Position numbers and translations under genes: made by a program. The notes below the pieces were generated by a model. That model was not told the origin of the DNA. It saw nothing but the letters and a program-made list of their open reading frames with translations, and ran no database searches. From Pseudomonas sp. RIT-PI-AD (lineage in GTDB: Bacteria > Pseudomonadota > Gammaproteobacteria > Pseudomonadales > Pseudomonadaceae), in assembly GCF_025642785.1 (NCBI RefSeq), contig NZ_JANZKU010000011.1:62001-126000 (forward strand): DNA of 64,000 nt, written 5' to 3'. Shown in pieces: positions 10,006 to 17,967 of the stretch; position 1 is the first letter of the stretch; each line of letters begins with the position of its first letter.

Positions 10006-11406
10006 TCAGCCTCCGCAACAGCCGCAGACGGACATGCGCCCCTGCACCGTGGTGGTCCAGTTACCGTTCCAGCCGCCCTTGTCCTTGCAGGTTTGCACGC
10101 ACTTCTGCTGGGCGTCGTCGTTGTTCCAGATCGGCCCGGCCTGGACGTCGGTCGCCTTGCACTGGCCGTTGAGCACGTCGTCGAAGATGTGGCTCAGGGA
10201 CGCCGACGGCAAGGTGTTGCTCGCCGGGGTGGCGTAGTTGTGGCAACCGAAGCAGTTGGAGACGAAGGACGCCGCGGGATTGACCTGCTGGAAGGTGGTT
10301 TCCATCACCGTGTTGGCCAGGCGGATCGAACCGCGCTGGTTGCTGATGATCGCCGACGGTTGCTTGATGTCGCTCTCCCAGAGCGCACCGACGTTCAGGT
10401 AGTTCTGCCAGACGGCCATGGGATCGTCGCTGGACAGCCCGGCGAGGAAGCCGTGGAGCTGGCTGTTGAGGCCATCGACGATGGCGGCGTTCTCGGCGCC
10501 CTTGTCGTCCGAGGGGTCGGTGCCGTCGTGGAAGACCCGGCAGATTTCCGAAGGCGTACCGGTGAGGTTTTGGCTCGGCCCGGCGGTGTTGAACTTGCAG
10601 GCCGGCGGCATGTTCGGCAACTGGCTGGCGCAGTTGGCGCTGGTGAAGGACCAGCCGCTCGCCGGTGCGGTGCCCGGCGCCTGGCACTCGGGCACGTTGC
10701 TGCGATGCTCGAAGGTGGCCCAGACGAATTCCGGGTGCAGGGCGGTGGCGATGGCCAGGTGGAAGCCGACCAGGCCCAGCAGCTCGTTACCCGGTACGCC
10801 GTCGACGTTGGCCTCCAGCCAGAAATAGCTGGCCTTTTCGGCCGGCGTGATGATCCGCCAGGCGGTCTTGATCTCGGTGGTACCGGCCGGGAAGTTCGCT
10901 GCCGTCTGGATCGCGCCGGTGTTGCACAGGTTGCGGCTGAAGCGGATCTCGTAGAACACCACGTTGCCCTGCTGATCGAAGATGGTCGCCCCGCCGCCGG
11001 CCTGACCGGTGCGCTCCGGCAGAACGAACGGCGTATTGGCGGACATGGCCTTCACCGAGCGCACGAACATCGCCTCGGCCGGCACGTTCGGCCCGCAGGA
11101 GTCGGTGCCGGTGGCCTGCAACAGCGGATAGTTGGCCGGGACCTGGAAGTTGCGCAGCCCGCTGCCATCGGCCGCCGGGCTCGCCAGGGCGAGGAACCAC
11201 TGCCAGGAGAACTGGTAGAAATCGCAGAAATCGGCGTTGGCGCCCTCGGGGATCTCCCCCGGCGGATTCGGCTGGCTGATCCAGCTCGCATCGGCGTTGC
11301 ACGGCGGGTCGGCGGCGAAGGCGCTGGGGGCCGCCAGCCAGGGCGCGGCGAACAATGCCAATAACAGGAACCAGCGATACAACGGGAATCGGCTCGTGGC
11401 GTTCAT
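10006..11406 (-). CDS. exported CXXCH-containing (putative c-type cytochrome) protein
   Basis: A 466-residue protein. A clear Sec signal peptide (hydrophobic FLLLALFAAPWLAA, cleavage near AFA/AD) sends it to the periplasm. One CXXCH heme-binding motif, Cys385-Phe-Gly-Cys388-His389, lies in the C-terminal third. Further cysteines are scattered through the chain, and the C terminus is Cys-rich (SVCGCCGG). The N-terminal two thirds resembles no family I can name. The ATG at 11406 has an AAGGAG ribosome-binding site, so the 17 residues upstream in the open frame are excluded. It stands alone between two repeat-bearing noncoding regions. It could be a single-heme electron carrier or a redox enzyme subunit; function unknown. 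Confidence 0.8.
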   Translation of the reverse strand: MNATSRFPLYRWFLLLALFAAPWLAAPSAFAADPPCNADASWISQPNPPGEIPEGANADFCDFYQFSWQWFLALASPAADGSGLRNFQVPANYPLLQATGTDSCGPNVPAEAMFVRSVKAMSANTPFVLPERTGQAGGGATIFDQQGNVVFYEIRFSRNLCNTGAIQTAANFPAGTTEIKTAWRIITPAEKASYFWLEANVDGVPGNELLGLVGFHLAIATALHPEFVWATFEHRSNVPECQAPGTAPASGWSFTSANCASQLPNMPPACKFNTAGPSQNLTGTPSEICRVFHDGTDPSDDKGAENAAIVDGLNSQLHGFLAGLSSDDPMAVWQNYLNVGALWESDIKQPSAIISNQRGSIRLANTVMETTFQQVNPAASFVSNCFGCHNYATPASNTLPSASLSHIFDDVLNGQCKATDVQAGPIWNNDDAQQKCVQTCKDKGGWNGNWTTTVQGRMSVCGCCGG

Positions 11407-11450
11407 CTGTTTCTCCTTGATCATCGATTCACGGTCTTCCATAGCGCCGC

Positions 11451-11526
11451 GCCGCATCGGGTGCGGGTGGCTTGAAGGGGTGGTGCTTATGGGTGGAGAC
11501 GGAAACGGGCGGGCACCCGATGCGGC
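11451..11526. repeat. 14-bp perfect inverted repeat in the leader of the CXXCH protein gene
   Basis: GCCGCATCGGGTGC (11451-11464) and GCACCCGATGCGGC (11513-11526) are exact complements separated by 48 nt. They lie 45-120 nt upstream of the ATG at 11406 on the minus strand. This could be a large-loop RNA stem in the 5' UTR, a two-site operator, or the ends of a small mobile element. Confidence 0.6.
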
Positions 11527-11774
11527 TTCTTGCGTAGCCGGAGACGGGCCATCCCGAGAAGGGGAGCGGTAGGGATCTAGCGGGCGTAACCGAGCGGGCT
11601 TCCATGGCCTTGCCTCTTCGTCGTCCCGAGACCCGCGTTGCCCCGTTCGGGGAGGGATTCCACCCAGGCAGGGTCAGGCCTTGGGCGTGAATGACGGACG
11701 GAAAACAGGCTCGCCGGATGAATTTGAAGTTAGAAGAGCCTGAGAACCTTGGCAAGGCGCCCGCTATTGGCCGT

Positions 11775-11872
11775 TTTACCTACAGCAGATATGGAAGGAC
11801 CTGTGGATAAGCTATCGGCAAGACGTGCATGGCATTCGGCGAGAACGCCGCTATCGAAGCGGTACGTATCGA
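11775..11872 (+). repeat. DnaA-box-like repeat, copy D (distant, diverged)
   Basis: TTACCTACA (11776-11784) is followed 26 nt later by TGTGGATAA (11802-11810), a perfect inverted DnaA box. A degenerate closing motif ACGTATCGA (11864-11872) lies 62 nt on. Element order and spacing equal those of copies A-C on the other side of the CXXCH gene. Confidence 0.6.
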
Positions 11873-12195
11873 ACGATTCGAAGCGGCCTCGCCGGCCTGC
11901 GGTAAGAGCGACCTGCCGCAGGGCGCCTCGACGGTAGCCAACTTTTTCAGCCGCCCCACTCAGGTGAGTTCGGAAGCGCTGATCCGCGAGTACCGATGGG
12001 TGCCTTGCATGCTGGAAGGTACCCTGCCCCATGGGGAAAGCTGTCACTGGACGCTGCATGCCAGCGCTATCGGCAGCCTTGCCTGCCGGCGTAATCCACC
12101 GCACATGCGCGAAGGGAGGGTGCGACGACCTGTGGAATCAGGCGTTCACCGACAATCGCGAGCGATGAACGCCATGGAGAACCAGTAGCCGGAAC

Positions 12196-12501
12196 TCAGT
12201 GGGGATTCAACTGGCCCAGGCAGCTCTTGGAAATGCTCAGCAAGCGCTCATGGGTCTTGGGCGGCAGGGGCGTCTTCAGGGTGGCGATCTCGCGGATTTC
12301 CGCCTCGCTCAGGTCGTGGCTGATCTTGTCGGCGGCGCAGTCGCAATAGCCCTGCAATTGATCGCCAGCGACGTTCGACTGGGCGCTGGCCTTGCATTCC
12401 TTCACGAAGGATTCCCGGGCACCGGACGGCCACTCGGCGGCATGGACCGGGAGCGCGGCCAGCAACGGCGCGCACAGGGCGATCAAGGGGTAATAACGCA
12501 T
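12196..12501 (-). CDS. small exported protein, unknown function
   Basis: A 101-residue precursor with a signal peptide (YYPLIALCAPLLAALPVHA, cleavage before AEWPSG). The mature domain of about 80 residues is helical, with four Cys (KECKAS, YCDCAAD, KSCLG), suggesting disulphide bonds in the periplasm. The ATG at 12501 is chosen because AAAGGAG lies 8 nt upstream; the in-frame ATG at 12519 is part of that leader. It is divergent from the aldolase gene. I do not recognise the family. Confidence 0.75.
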   Translation of the reverse strand: MRYYPLIALCAPLLAALPVHAAEWPSGARESFVKECKASAQSNVAGDQLQGYCDCAADKISHDLSEAEIREIATLKTPLPPKTHERLLSISKSCLGQLNPH

Positions 12502-12662
12502 CGTCAAGGCTCCTTTCATTCGATGGCCGGACCGGTCGCTGACCGGAGGTTCCTCTTTGTGAGGGCGCGCACGGCGCGGAGTTCCTCGGCGGCGCGATCC
12601 GGCATACAGTAGGCGGCATCCGTCCGGCCCCCGCGCGCCGGCGCCGTCAAAGGATTCGACCC

Positions 12663-13709
12663 ATGACCGATCAGACCCAACAGTTCGCCAGCGACAACTA
12701 TTCCGGCATTTGCCCCGAAGCCTGGGCGGCCATGGCCGAGGCCAACAGCGGCCACCAGCGCGCCTACGGCGACGACCAGTGGACGGCCCGCGCCGCCGAC
12801 CATTTCCGCCGCCTATTCGACACGGACTGCGAAGTTTTCTTCGCCTTCAACGGCACGGCCGCCAACTCCCTGGCGCTCTCCTCCCTGTGCCAGAGCTACC
12901 ACAGCGTGATCTGCTCGGAGACCGCCCACGTCGAGACGGACGAGTGCGGCGCGCCGGAATTCTTTTCCAACGGTTCCAAGCTGCTCACCGCGCGCACCGA
13001 GAACGGCAAGTTGACCCCGGCGGCGGTGCGCGAAATCGCGCTCAAGCGCCAGGACATCCACTACCCGAAACCGCGCGTGGTCACCCTGACCCAGGCCACC
13101 GAGGTCGGCAGCGTCTACCGCCCGGAGGAAATCCGCGCCATCAGCCAAACCTGCCGCGAACTGGGCCTGCACCTGCACATGGACGGCGCGCGCTTCTCCA
13201 ACGCCTGCGCCTTCCTCGATTGCGCGCCGGCGGAGCTGAGCTGGAAGGCCGGGGTCGACGTGCTGTGCTTCGGCGGCACCAAGAACGGCATGGCGGTGGG
13301 CGAGGCCATCCTGTTCTTCAACCACGACCTGGCGGAAGACTTCGAATACCGCTGCAAGCAGGCCGGCCAGCTGGCGTCGAAGATGCGCTTCCTGTCCGCC
13401 CCCTGGGTCGGCCTGCTGCAGGGCGATGCCTGGTTGCGCCACGCCCACCATGCCAACCGCTGCGCCCGCCTGCTGGCCGAGTTGGTGGAAGACGTGCCGG
13501 GCATCAGCCTGATGTTCCCGGTGGAGGCCAACGGCGTGTTCCTGCAGATGTCCGAGCCGGCCCTGGAAACCCTGCGCGGCCGCGGCTGGCGCTTCTACAC
13601 CTTCATCGGCGCCGGCGGCGCGCGCTTCATGTGCTCCTGGGACACCGAGGAAGCCCGTGTGCGCGAACTGGCGGCGGATATCCGCGAGGCGATGCGGGCG
13701 GGCGATTGA
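12663..13709 (+). CDS. ltaE: low-specificity L-threonine aldolase
   Basis: A 348-residue PLP enzyme of the beta-eliminating lyase / threonine aldolase fold, cleaving L-threonine or L-allo-threonine to glycine and acetaldehyde. Diagnostic parts are the N-terminal SDNYSGICPEAW, the phosphate-binding FNGTAANSLAL, the PLP-contacting HMDGARFSNA and the Schiff-base lysine in CFGGTKNGMAVGE. Length is normal for the family. It is monocistronic, with the ATG at 12663 after CCC. The short stretch after the stop (to 13798) is discussed under findings. Confidence 0.93.
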   Translation: MTDQTQQFASDNYSGICPEAWAAMAEANSGHQRAYGDDQWTARAADHFRRLFDTDCEVFFAFNGTAANSLALSSLCQSYHSVICSETAHVETDECGAPEFFSNGSKLLTARTENGKLTPAAVREIALKRQDIHYPKPRVVTLTQATEVGSVYRPEEIRAISQTCRELGLHLHMDGARFSNACAFLDCAPAELSWKAGVDVLCFGGTKNGMAVGEAILFFNHDLAEDFEYRCKQAGQLASKMRFLSAPWVGLLQGDAWLRHAHHANRCARLLAELVEDVPGISLMFPVEANGVFLQMSEPALETLRGRGWRFYTFIGAGGARFMCSWDTEEARVRELAADIREAMRAGD

Positions 13710-13797
13710 TCGTCGGATTGGGGACCGACCGGCCCCGCGAAGACGAGGCCAGGTTCCAGAGCATTCTCGAGGGGTTCCGCTGGCGGGACATGGACTG

Positions 13798-13823
13798 ATC
13801 CGGGCGCGTCCTCGCGCCCGGAT
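13798..13823. terminator. bidirectional hairpin between convergent genes
   Basis: An 11-bp perfect stem ATCCGGGCGCG/CGCGCCCGGAT (13798-13808, 13813-13823) with a TCCT loop sits between the aldolase region and a gene read from the other strand. There is no long T-run on either side. Confidence 0.55.
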
Positions 13824-13824
13824 A

Positions 13825-14355
13825 TCAACCCTTCTGTACGTTGCGCACCAGGAAGCTGAGGGCCTTGGCCAGTTCCCCGGCGCCCTTGAAGTCGCGCACG
13901 GTGCGCAGCCAGGGGCTGCCATCGGCGGGGTTGTAGAAGACGCAGCTGATGCCGCTCTGCGGGCATTCGTAACGGATGAAGGGGTCGACGCCGAATACCG
14001 ACAGGCGGGCGTTGTGCACGGCCACGTCATTGCCGTGCTCGGCGCGGCGTTCCTCGCGGGCGAGCAGTTCGCCCTGGGCGCCGACGCTGAGTTGGTAGAA
14101 GAGATCGTCCCGCTCGCCCTGGCCGACCTGGTAGCCCGCGCGCAGGGCGTAGGTCTTGAGCAGATCGTTGCAGTGGGCGAGGAGCGCCTTACGCTCGTTG
14201 TCGGTCAGGTACAGGCGCTTGAGTTCGGCGATGTAACGCTGCTGTTCGGCGCCGCTGAGGCCCTTGTCGCCCTGCTCCGCCGGGGCCGCGCCGGCGCCCA
14301 GCGTCACCGCCAGGGCCAGCGCCGCAGCGAGTTGTCTTGTCAGTCCCTTTCGCAT
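13825..14355 (-). CDS. exported protein of unknown function
   Basis: A 176-residue precursor. It has a signal peptide (RKGLTRQLAAALALAVTLGAGAAPA) and a mature part with a helical YIAELKRLYLTDNERKALLAHCNDLL segment. A C-terminal beta-rich region carries two Cys (RYECPQSGISCVFYN). A pattern such as DGSPWLRTVRDFKGAGELAKALSFLVRNV gives no named family. It lies divergently 77 nt from dipA, so the two share an intergenic control region. Confidence 0.75.
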   Translation of the reverse strand: MRKGLTRQLAAALALAVTLGAGAAPAEQGDKGLSGAEQQRYIAELKRLYLTDNERKALLAHCNDLLKTYALRAGYQVGQGERDDLFYQLSVGAQGELLAREERRAEHGNDVAVHNARLSVFGVDPFIRYECPQSGISCVFYNPADGSPWLRTVRDFKGAGELAKALSFLVRNVQKG

Positions 14356-14432
14356 GATGCACCCTTGCTCAACACGAGGATAAAGCGGGCGAATGCCCGA
14401 ACCCGGCCAGCATACTGGAAGCCCACCGCCCG

Positions 14433-17138
14433 ATGAAAAGCCATCCCGATGTCACCAGCCGTACGGTGGCCGAGGTTGTGACGCAGTTGCCAGTGCCTTC
14501 GCGGCTCGGCTTGCTGCGCTTCGAGCGATTGAACGAGCCGAGCTGGGCGCTGCTGTTCCTCGACCCCGGCTGCGAACGCCGGCTCGGCCTGCCCGCCAGC
14601 GCCCTCTGCGCGCTGATCGACGCCCCCTACGCCAGCCTGATGGAACCCGAAGCCCGCTATCGGCTGCACGACGCGCTGCAGGCCCAGTTGGCGGAGCGCG
14701 CCTACTACCTGGTCAGCTACACCCTGCACACCCCGCTCGGTCCGTTGCGCATGCTGGAGCTGGGCGAGCCCTTCCAGCAGCATGGCCGGCAACTGCTGCG
14801 CGGCTACCTCCTGGTGCTCGACGAAAAGACCGAGGCCAAGGCGCCCCAGCCCCATCCGCTGGAGGAGCAGAACCAGCGCCTCAAGGCCGCCCTGGAGGGC
14901 TACCAGCGCTCCCAGGAAGATCACTTGCAGCACCTGGTCCGCTCGCAGGCGCAGCAGAGCCTGATCGTGCGCCTGGCGCGCTATCGCTACACCTCCGACG
15001 ATCCGCTGCACGAAGCCGCCGAGCTGATCACCCAGGCGGCCAGCGAAATCTACAACGTCGACCGGGTGAGTATCTGGACCCTGCGCGGGGATAGCCTGGA
15101 GTCGGTGATCCGCTACGACCGCGTCCTCGGCCGCCACGAGCACCCCGAGCCGATCGACGCCGGCCTCTACCCGGTCTACCTGGAAGCCTTGCAGAGCGGG
15201 CGCGCCATAGACGCGCACAATGCGCTGAGCGACCCGCGCACCCGCGAATTGATCGAAAGCTACCTGCACCCCACCGGGATCAGCGCCCTGCTCGACGCCA
15301 GCATCCGCATCGGCGGCGAGGTGATCGGCGTGCTCTGCCTGGAACACGTGGGCAGCGAGCGCGTCTGGCAGGCCGACGAGATCGCCTTCGCCGGCGAGCT
15401 CGCCGATCAGTACGCCCAGGTCATGATGAACCAGGAGCGACGCAGCGCCTCCAGCGCCCTGCACCTGTTCCAGCGCGCCGTCGAGCAAAGCGCCAGCGCT
15501 TTTCTACTGGTGGACCGCGACGGCCTGGTGGAGTACGTCAACCCGAGCTTCACCGCCATCACCCAGTACGACACGGACGAGGTGTACGGCCGTCGCCTGG
15601 CGCAGCTGCCGGTCCTGGAAAACCTCAACGAGCAGTTGTTCGACGCCCGCTCCAGCCTGGCCCAGGGCAACAGCTGGCAGGGCGAATTCCGCAGCCGCCG
15701 CAAGAACCTCGAGCCCTACTGGGCGCAGTTGTCGATCTCCAAGGTGTACGGGGAGAACGGCGAACTCACCCATTACATCGGCATCTACGAGGACATCACC
15801 GAAAGCAAGCTGGCGCACCAGCGCATCGAGAAGCTCGCCTACCAGGACAACCTCACCGGCCTGGGCAACCGCCCCTGCTTCATCCGCAACCTGGAGGAAC
15901 GCTTCCGCCGGGACGACGCCACGCCCCTCAGCCTGCTGCTGGTGGACATCGACAATTTCAAGCGAATCAACGACAGCCTCGGCCACCAGACCGGCGACAA
16001 GTTGCTGGTGAGCCTGTCGCGGCGCCTGCGCAACAGCCTGTCGCCCAGCGGCACCCTGGCGCGCTTCGCCAGCAACGAGTTCGCCGTGATGCTCGACGGC
16101 GCCGACCTTCAGGCGGGCCAGGCGATCGCCAACCAGGTGTTGCAGACCCTCGACAAACCGCTGTTCGTCGACAACCAGTTGATCAGCATCACCGGCTCGG
16201 TGGGCCTGGCCTGTGCTCCGCTGCACGGCCATGATCCGCAGACCCTGATGAAACACGCCGGCCTGGCGCTGCACAAGGCCAAGGCCAACGGCAAGCACCA
16301 GGTGCAATTGTTCACCGAGGCGCTGAACGCCGAGGCCAGCTACAAGCTGTTCGTCGAGAACAACCTGCGCCGCGCCCTGGCGCAGAACGAACTGGAGGTG
16401 TTCTACCAGCCCAAGCTGTGCCTGCGCACCGGCCAGTTGGTCGGCATGGAGGCGCTGCTGCGCTGGAACCATCCGGAAAAGGGCATGATCCGTCCGGACC
16501 AGTTCATCAGCGTCGCCGAGGAAACCGGGATGATCATCCCCATCGGCAAGTGGGTGATCCGCGAGGCCTGCCGCATGAGCCGCCAGCTCAGCGCGGGCGG
16601 CCTGGGCGAGTTGCAGGTGGCGATCAACCTGTCGCCCAAGCAGTTCAGCGATCCCGACCTGGTCGGCTCGATCGCGGCGATCCTCCACGAGGAGGCGCTC
16701 TCCGCCGAACTGCTGGAGCTGGAACTCACCGAATCGCTGCTGCTGGATGCCACCGACGACACCCGCCAGCAGCTCGGACGCCTGAAGAGCCTCGGCCTGA
16801 CCCTGGCCATGGACGACTTCGGCACCGGCTACTCGTCGCTGAGCTACCTGAAGAAATTCCCCATCGACGTGATCAAGATCGATCGCAGCTTCATCAAGGA
16901 CATCCCCGACAGCCAGGACGACATGGAGATCACCTCGGCGGTGGTGGCCATGGCCCACAACCTCAAGCTGACCGTGGTGGCCGAAGGCGTGGAGACCCCC
17001 GCCCAGTTGAATTTCCTCCGCCGCCAGCGCTGCGATGTCGGCCAGGGCTACCTGTTCGACCGGCCCATCCCCGGCCGCGACCTGCTCGCCAGCCTGCGCC
17101 GCTACCCCTGCCGCCGCCCGGGCCACCCGCCCCACTGA
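14433..17138 (+). CDS. dipA: cyclic-di-GMP phosphodiesterase DipA (PAS-GAF-PAS-GGDEF-EAL)
   Basis: A 901-residue protein that degrades c-di-GMP. Domains in order: PAS-like (about 20-130), a coiled linker, GAF (about 185-335), PAS (about 345-470), a degenerate GGDEF (about 475-640) and EAL (about 650-895). The diguanylate cyclase signature is ASNEF (residues 546-550), so synthesis is not expected. The EAL core is intact: E673-A-L, NLSPKQF, ELTESLLLD, MDDFGTGYSSLSYLK and EGVET. P. aeruginosa DipA, which promotes biofilm dispersal and motility, has the same architecture, a near-identical length and, as I recall, the same degenerate motif; msrA is downstream in both. The start ATG at 14433 gives the full PAS. 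Confidence 0.95.
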   Translation: MKSHPDVTSRTVAEVVTQLPVPSRLGLLRFERLNEPSWALLFLDPGCERRLGLPASALCALIDAPYASLMEPEARYRLHDALQAQLAERAYYLVSYTLHTPLGPLRMLELGEPFQQHGRQLLRGYLLVLDEKTEAKAPQPHPLEEQNQRLKAALEGYQRSQEDHLQHLVRSQAQQSLIVRLARYRYTSDDPLHEAAELITQAASEIYNVDRVSIWTLRGDSLESVIRYDRVLGRHEHPEPIDAGLYPVYLEALQSGRAIDAHNALSDPRTRELIESYLHPTGISALLDASIRIGGEVIGVLCLEHVGSERVWQADEIAFAGELADQYAQVMMNQERRSASSALHLFQRAVEQSASAFLLVDRDGLVEYVNPSFTAITQYDTDEVYGRRLAQLPVLENLNEQLFDARSSLAQGNSWQGEFRSRRKNLEPYWAQLSISKVYGENGELTHYIGIYEDITESKLAHQRIEKLAYQDNLTGLGNRPCFIRNLEERFRRDDATPLSLLLVDIDNFKRINDSLGHQTGDKLLVSLSRRLRNSLSPSGTLARFASNEFAVMLDGADLQAGQAIANQVLQTLDKPLFVDNQLISITGSVGLACAPLHGHDPQTLMKHAGLALHKAKANGKHQVQLFTEALNAEASYKLFVENNLRRALAQNELEVFYQPKLCLRTGQLVGMEALLRWNHPEKGMIRPDQFISVAEETGMIIPIGKWVIREACRMSRQLSAGGLGELQVAINLSPKQFSDPDLVGSIAAILHEEALSAELLELELTESLLLDATDDTRQQLGRLKSLGLTLAMDDFGTGYSSLSYLKKFPIDVIKIDRSFIKDIPDSQDDMEITSAVVAMAHNLKLTVVAEGVETPAQLNFLRRQRCDVGQGYLFDRPIPGRDLLASLRRYPCRRPGHPPH

Positions 17139-17234
17139 GCCGACGCCCGTGCTCGCCGCCGGACGAGCTGGCGCGCGTTTCCCGGCAACCCGGGTAAGAT
17201 GAATCCGGCCTTCCCGCTTATCCAGGAGACTCCC

Positions 17235-17882
17235 ATGGTCCTGCGCTCACAGATCCTCGTCCACAAACAGGAACTCCCCACCCCCGCCCAGGCCTTGCCG
17301 GGGCGCGATACGCCGATGCCGATTCCCGAGGCCCACGAAGTCAACGGCCGGCCCTTGCAGGGCCCCTTTCCCGCCGGTCTGCAACAGGCGGTGTTCGGCC
17401 TCGGCTGTTTCTGGGGCGCCGAGCGGCGCTTCTGGCAGGAGCTGGGCGTCTGGACCACCGCCGTCGGCTATGCCGGCGGCGCGACGCCGAACCCCACCTA
17501 CGACGAAGTCTGCTCCGGGCTGACCGGGCATACCGAAGTGGTGCTGGTGGTCTTCGATCCCCGCGAGACCTCCTACGAGACCTTGCTCAAGGTGTTCTGG
17601 GAAGCCCACAACCCGACCCAGGGCATGCGCCAGGGCAACGACCAGGGCACCCAGTACCGCTCGGCGATCTACTGCACCGACGCCGCCCAGCTGGAAGCCG
17701 CGCGCGCCAGCCAGGCGCGCTTCCAGGCGCAACTGGATGCGGCCGGCTTCGGACCGATCACCACCGAGATCGCCGAAGCGCCGCCGTTCTATTACGCCGA
17801 GGCCTACCACCAGCAGTACTTGGCGAAGAACCCCAATGGCTATTGCGGACTGGGCGGCACCGGGGTCTGCCTGCCGGGCTGA
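17235..17882 (+). CDS. msrA: peptide methionine-(S)-sulfoxide reductase
   Basis: A 215-residue MsrA that repairs oxidised methionine. The catalytic [11 protein letters not shown] motif holds the nucleophilic Cys. HEVNG and LPGRDTPMP match the N-terminal extension of the long Gram-negative type, and the conserved [11 protein letters not shown] and EAYHQQYL segments are present. The resolving Cys pair is in the C-terminal [14 protein letters not shown]. The ATG at 17235 is preferred over an upstream in-frame ATG (17199) because AGGAG lies 6-10 nt before it. It follows dipA by 96 nt, the same order as in P. aeruginosa. Confidence 0.96.
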   Translation: MVLRSQILVHKQELPTPAQALPGRDTPMPIPEAHEVNGRPLQGPFPAGLQQAVFGLGCFWGAERRFWQELGVWTTAVGYAGGATPNPTYDEVCSGLTGHTEVVLVVFDPRETSYETLLKVFWEAHNPTQGMRQGNDQGTQYRSAIYCTDAAQLEAARASQARFQAQLDAAGFGPITTEIAEAPPFYYAEAYHQQYLAKNPNGYCGLGGTGVCLPG

Positions 17883-17967
17883 ACGCGCCGGGCGACGGCT
17901 GTCCGCCGCGTTTCCCGGTAAGGAGCTAGACTCGTAGCGAACAGCCAGCATCCGATGCCGAGCCCCC

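Larger units (their letters stand above)
11407..12195. other. 789-bp region without a convincing gene
   Basis: It contains a 14-bp inverted repeat close to the CXXCH gene start (11451-11526), a fourth copy of the DnaA-box-like repeat (11775-11872) and small GC hairpins. Overlapping frames of about 120 codons run both ways (11829-12188 plus, 11730-12104 minus). Neither has a good ribosome-binding site, a signal sequence or a domain I recognise, so I do not call them genes. A further TGTGGA at about 12131 lacks the partner box. Confidence 0.6.

Noticed and set aside
11730-12188. Overlapping frames of about 120 codons on both strands upstream of the CXXCH gene
   Set aside because: Neither has a good ribosome-binding site, signal, domain or family resemblance; the minus frame runs through a repeat copy. 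Left as noncoding, with some doubt.
15504-17135. A 543-codon minus-strand frame opposite dipA
   Set aside because: It is antisense to the recognised GGDEF-EAL protein and its composition is typical of a shadow frame.
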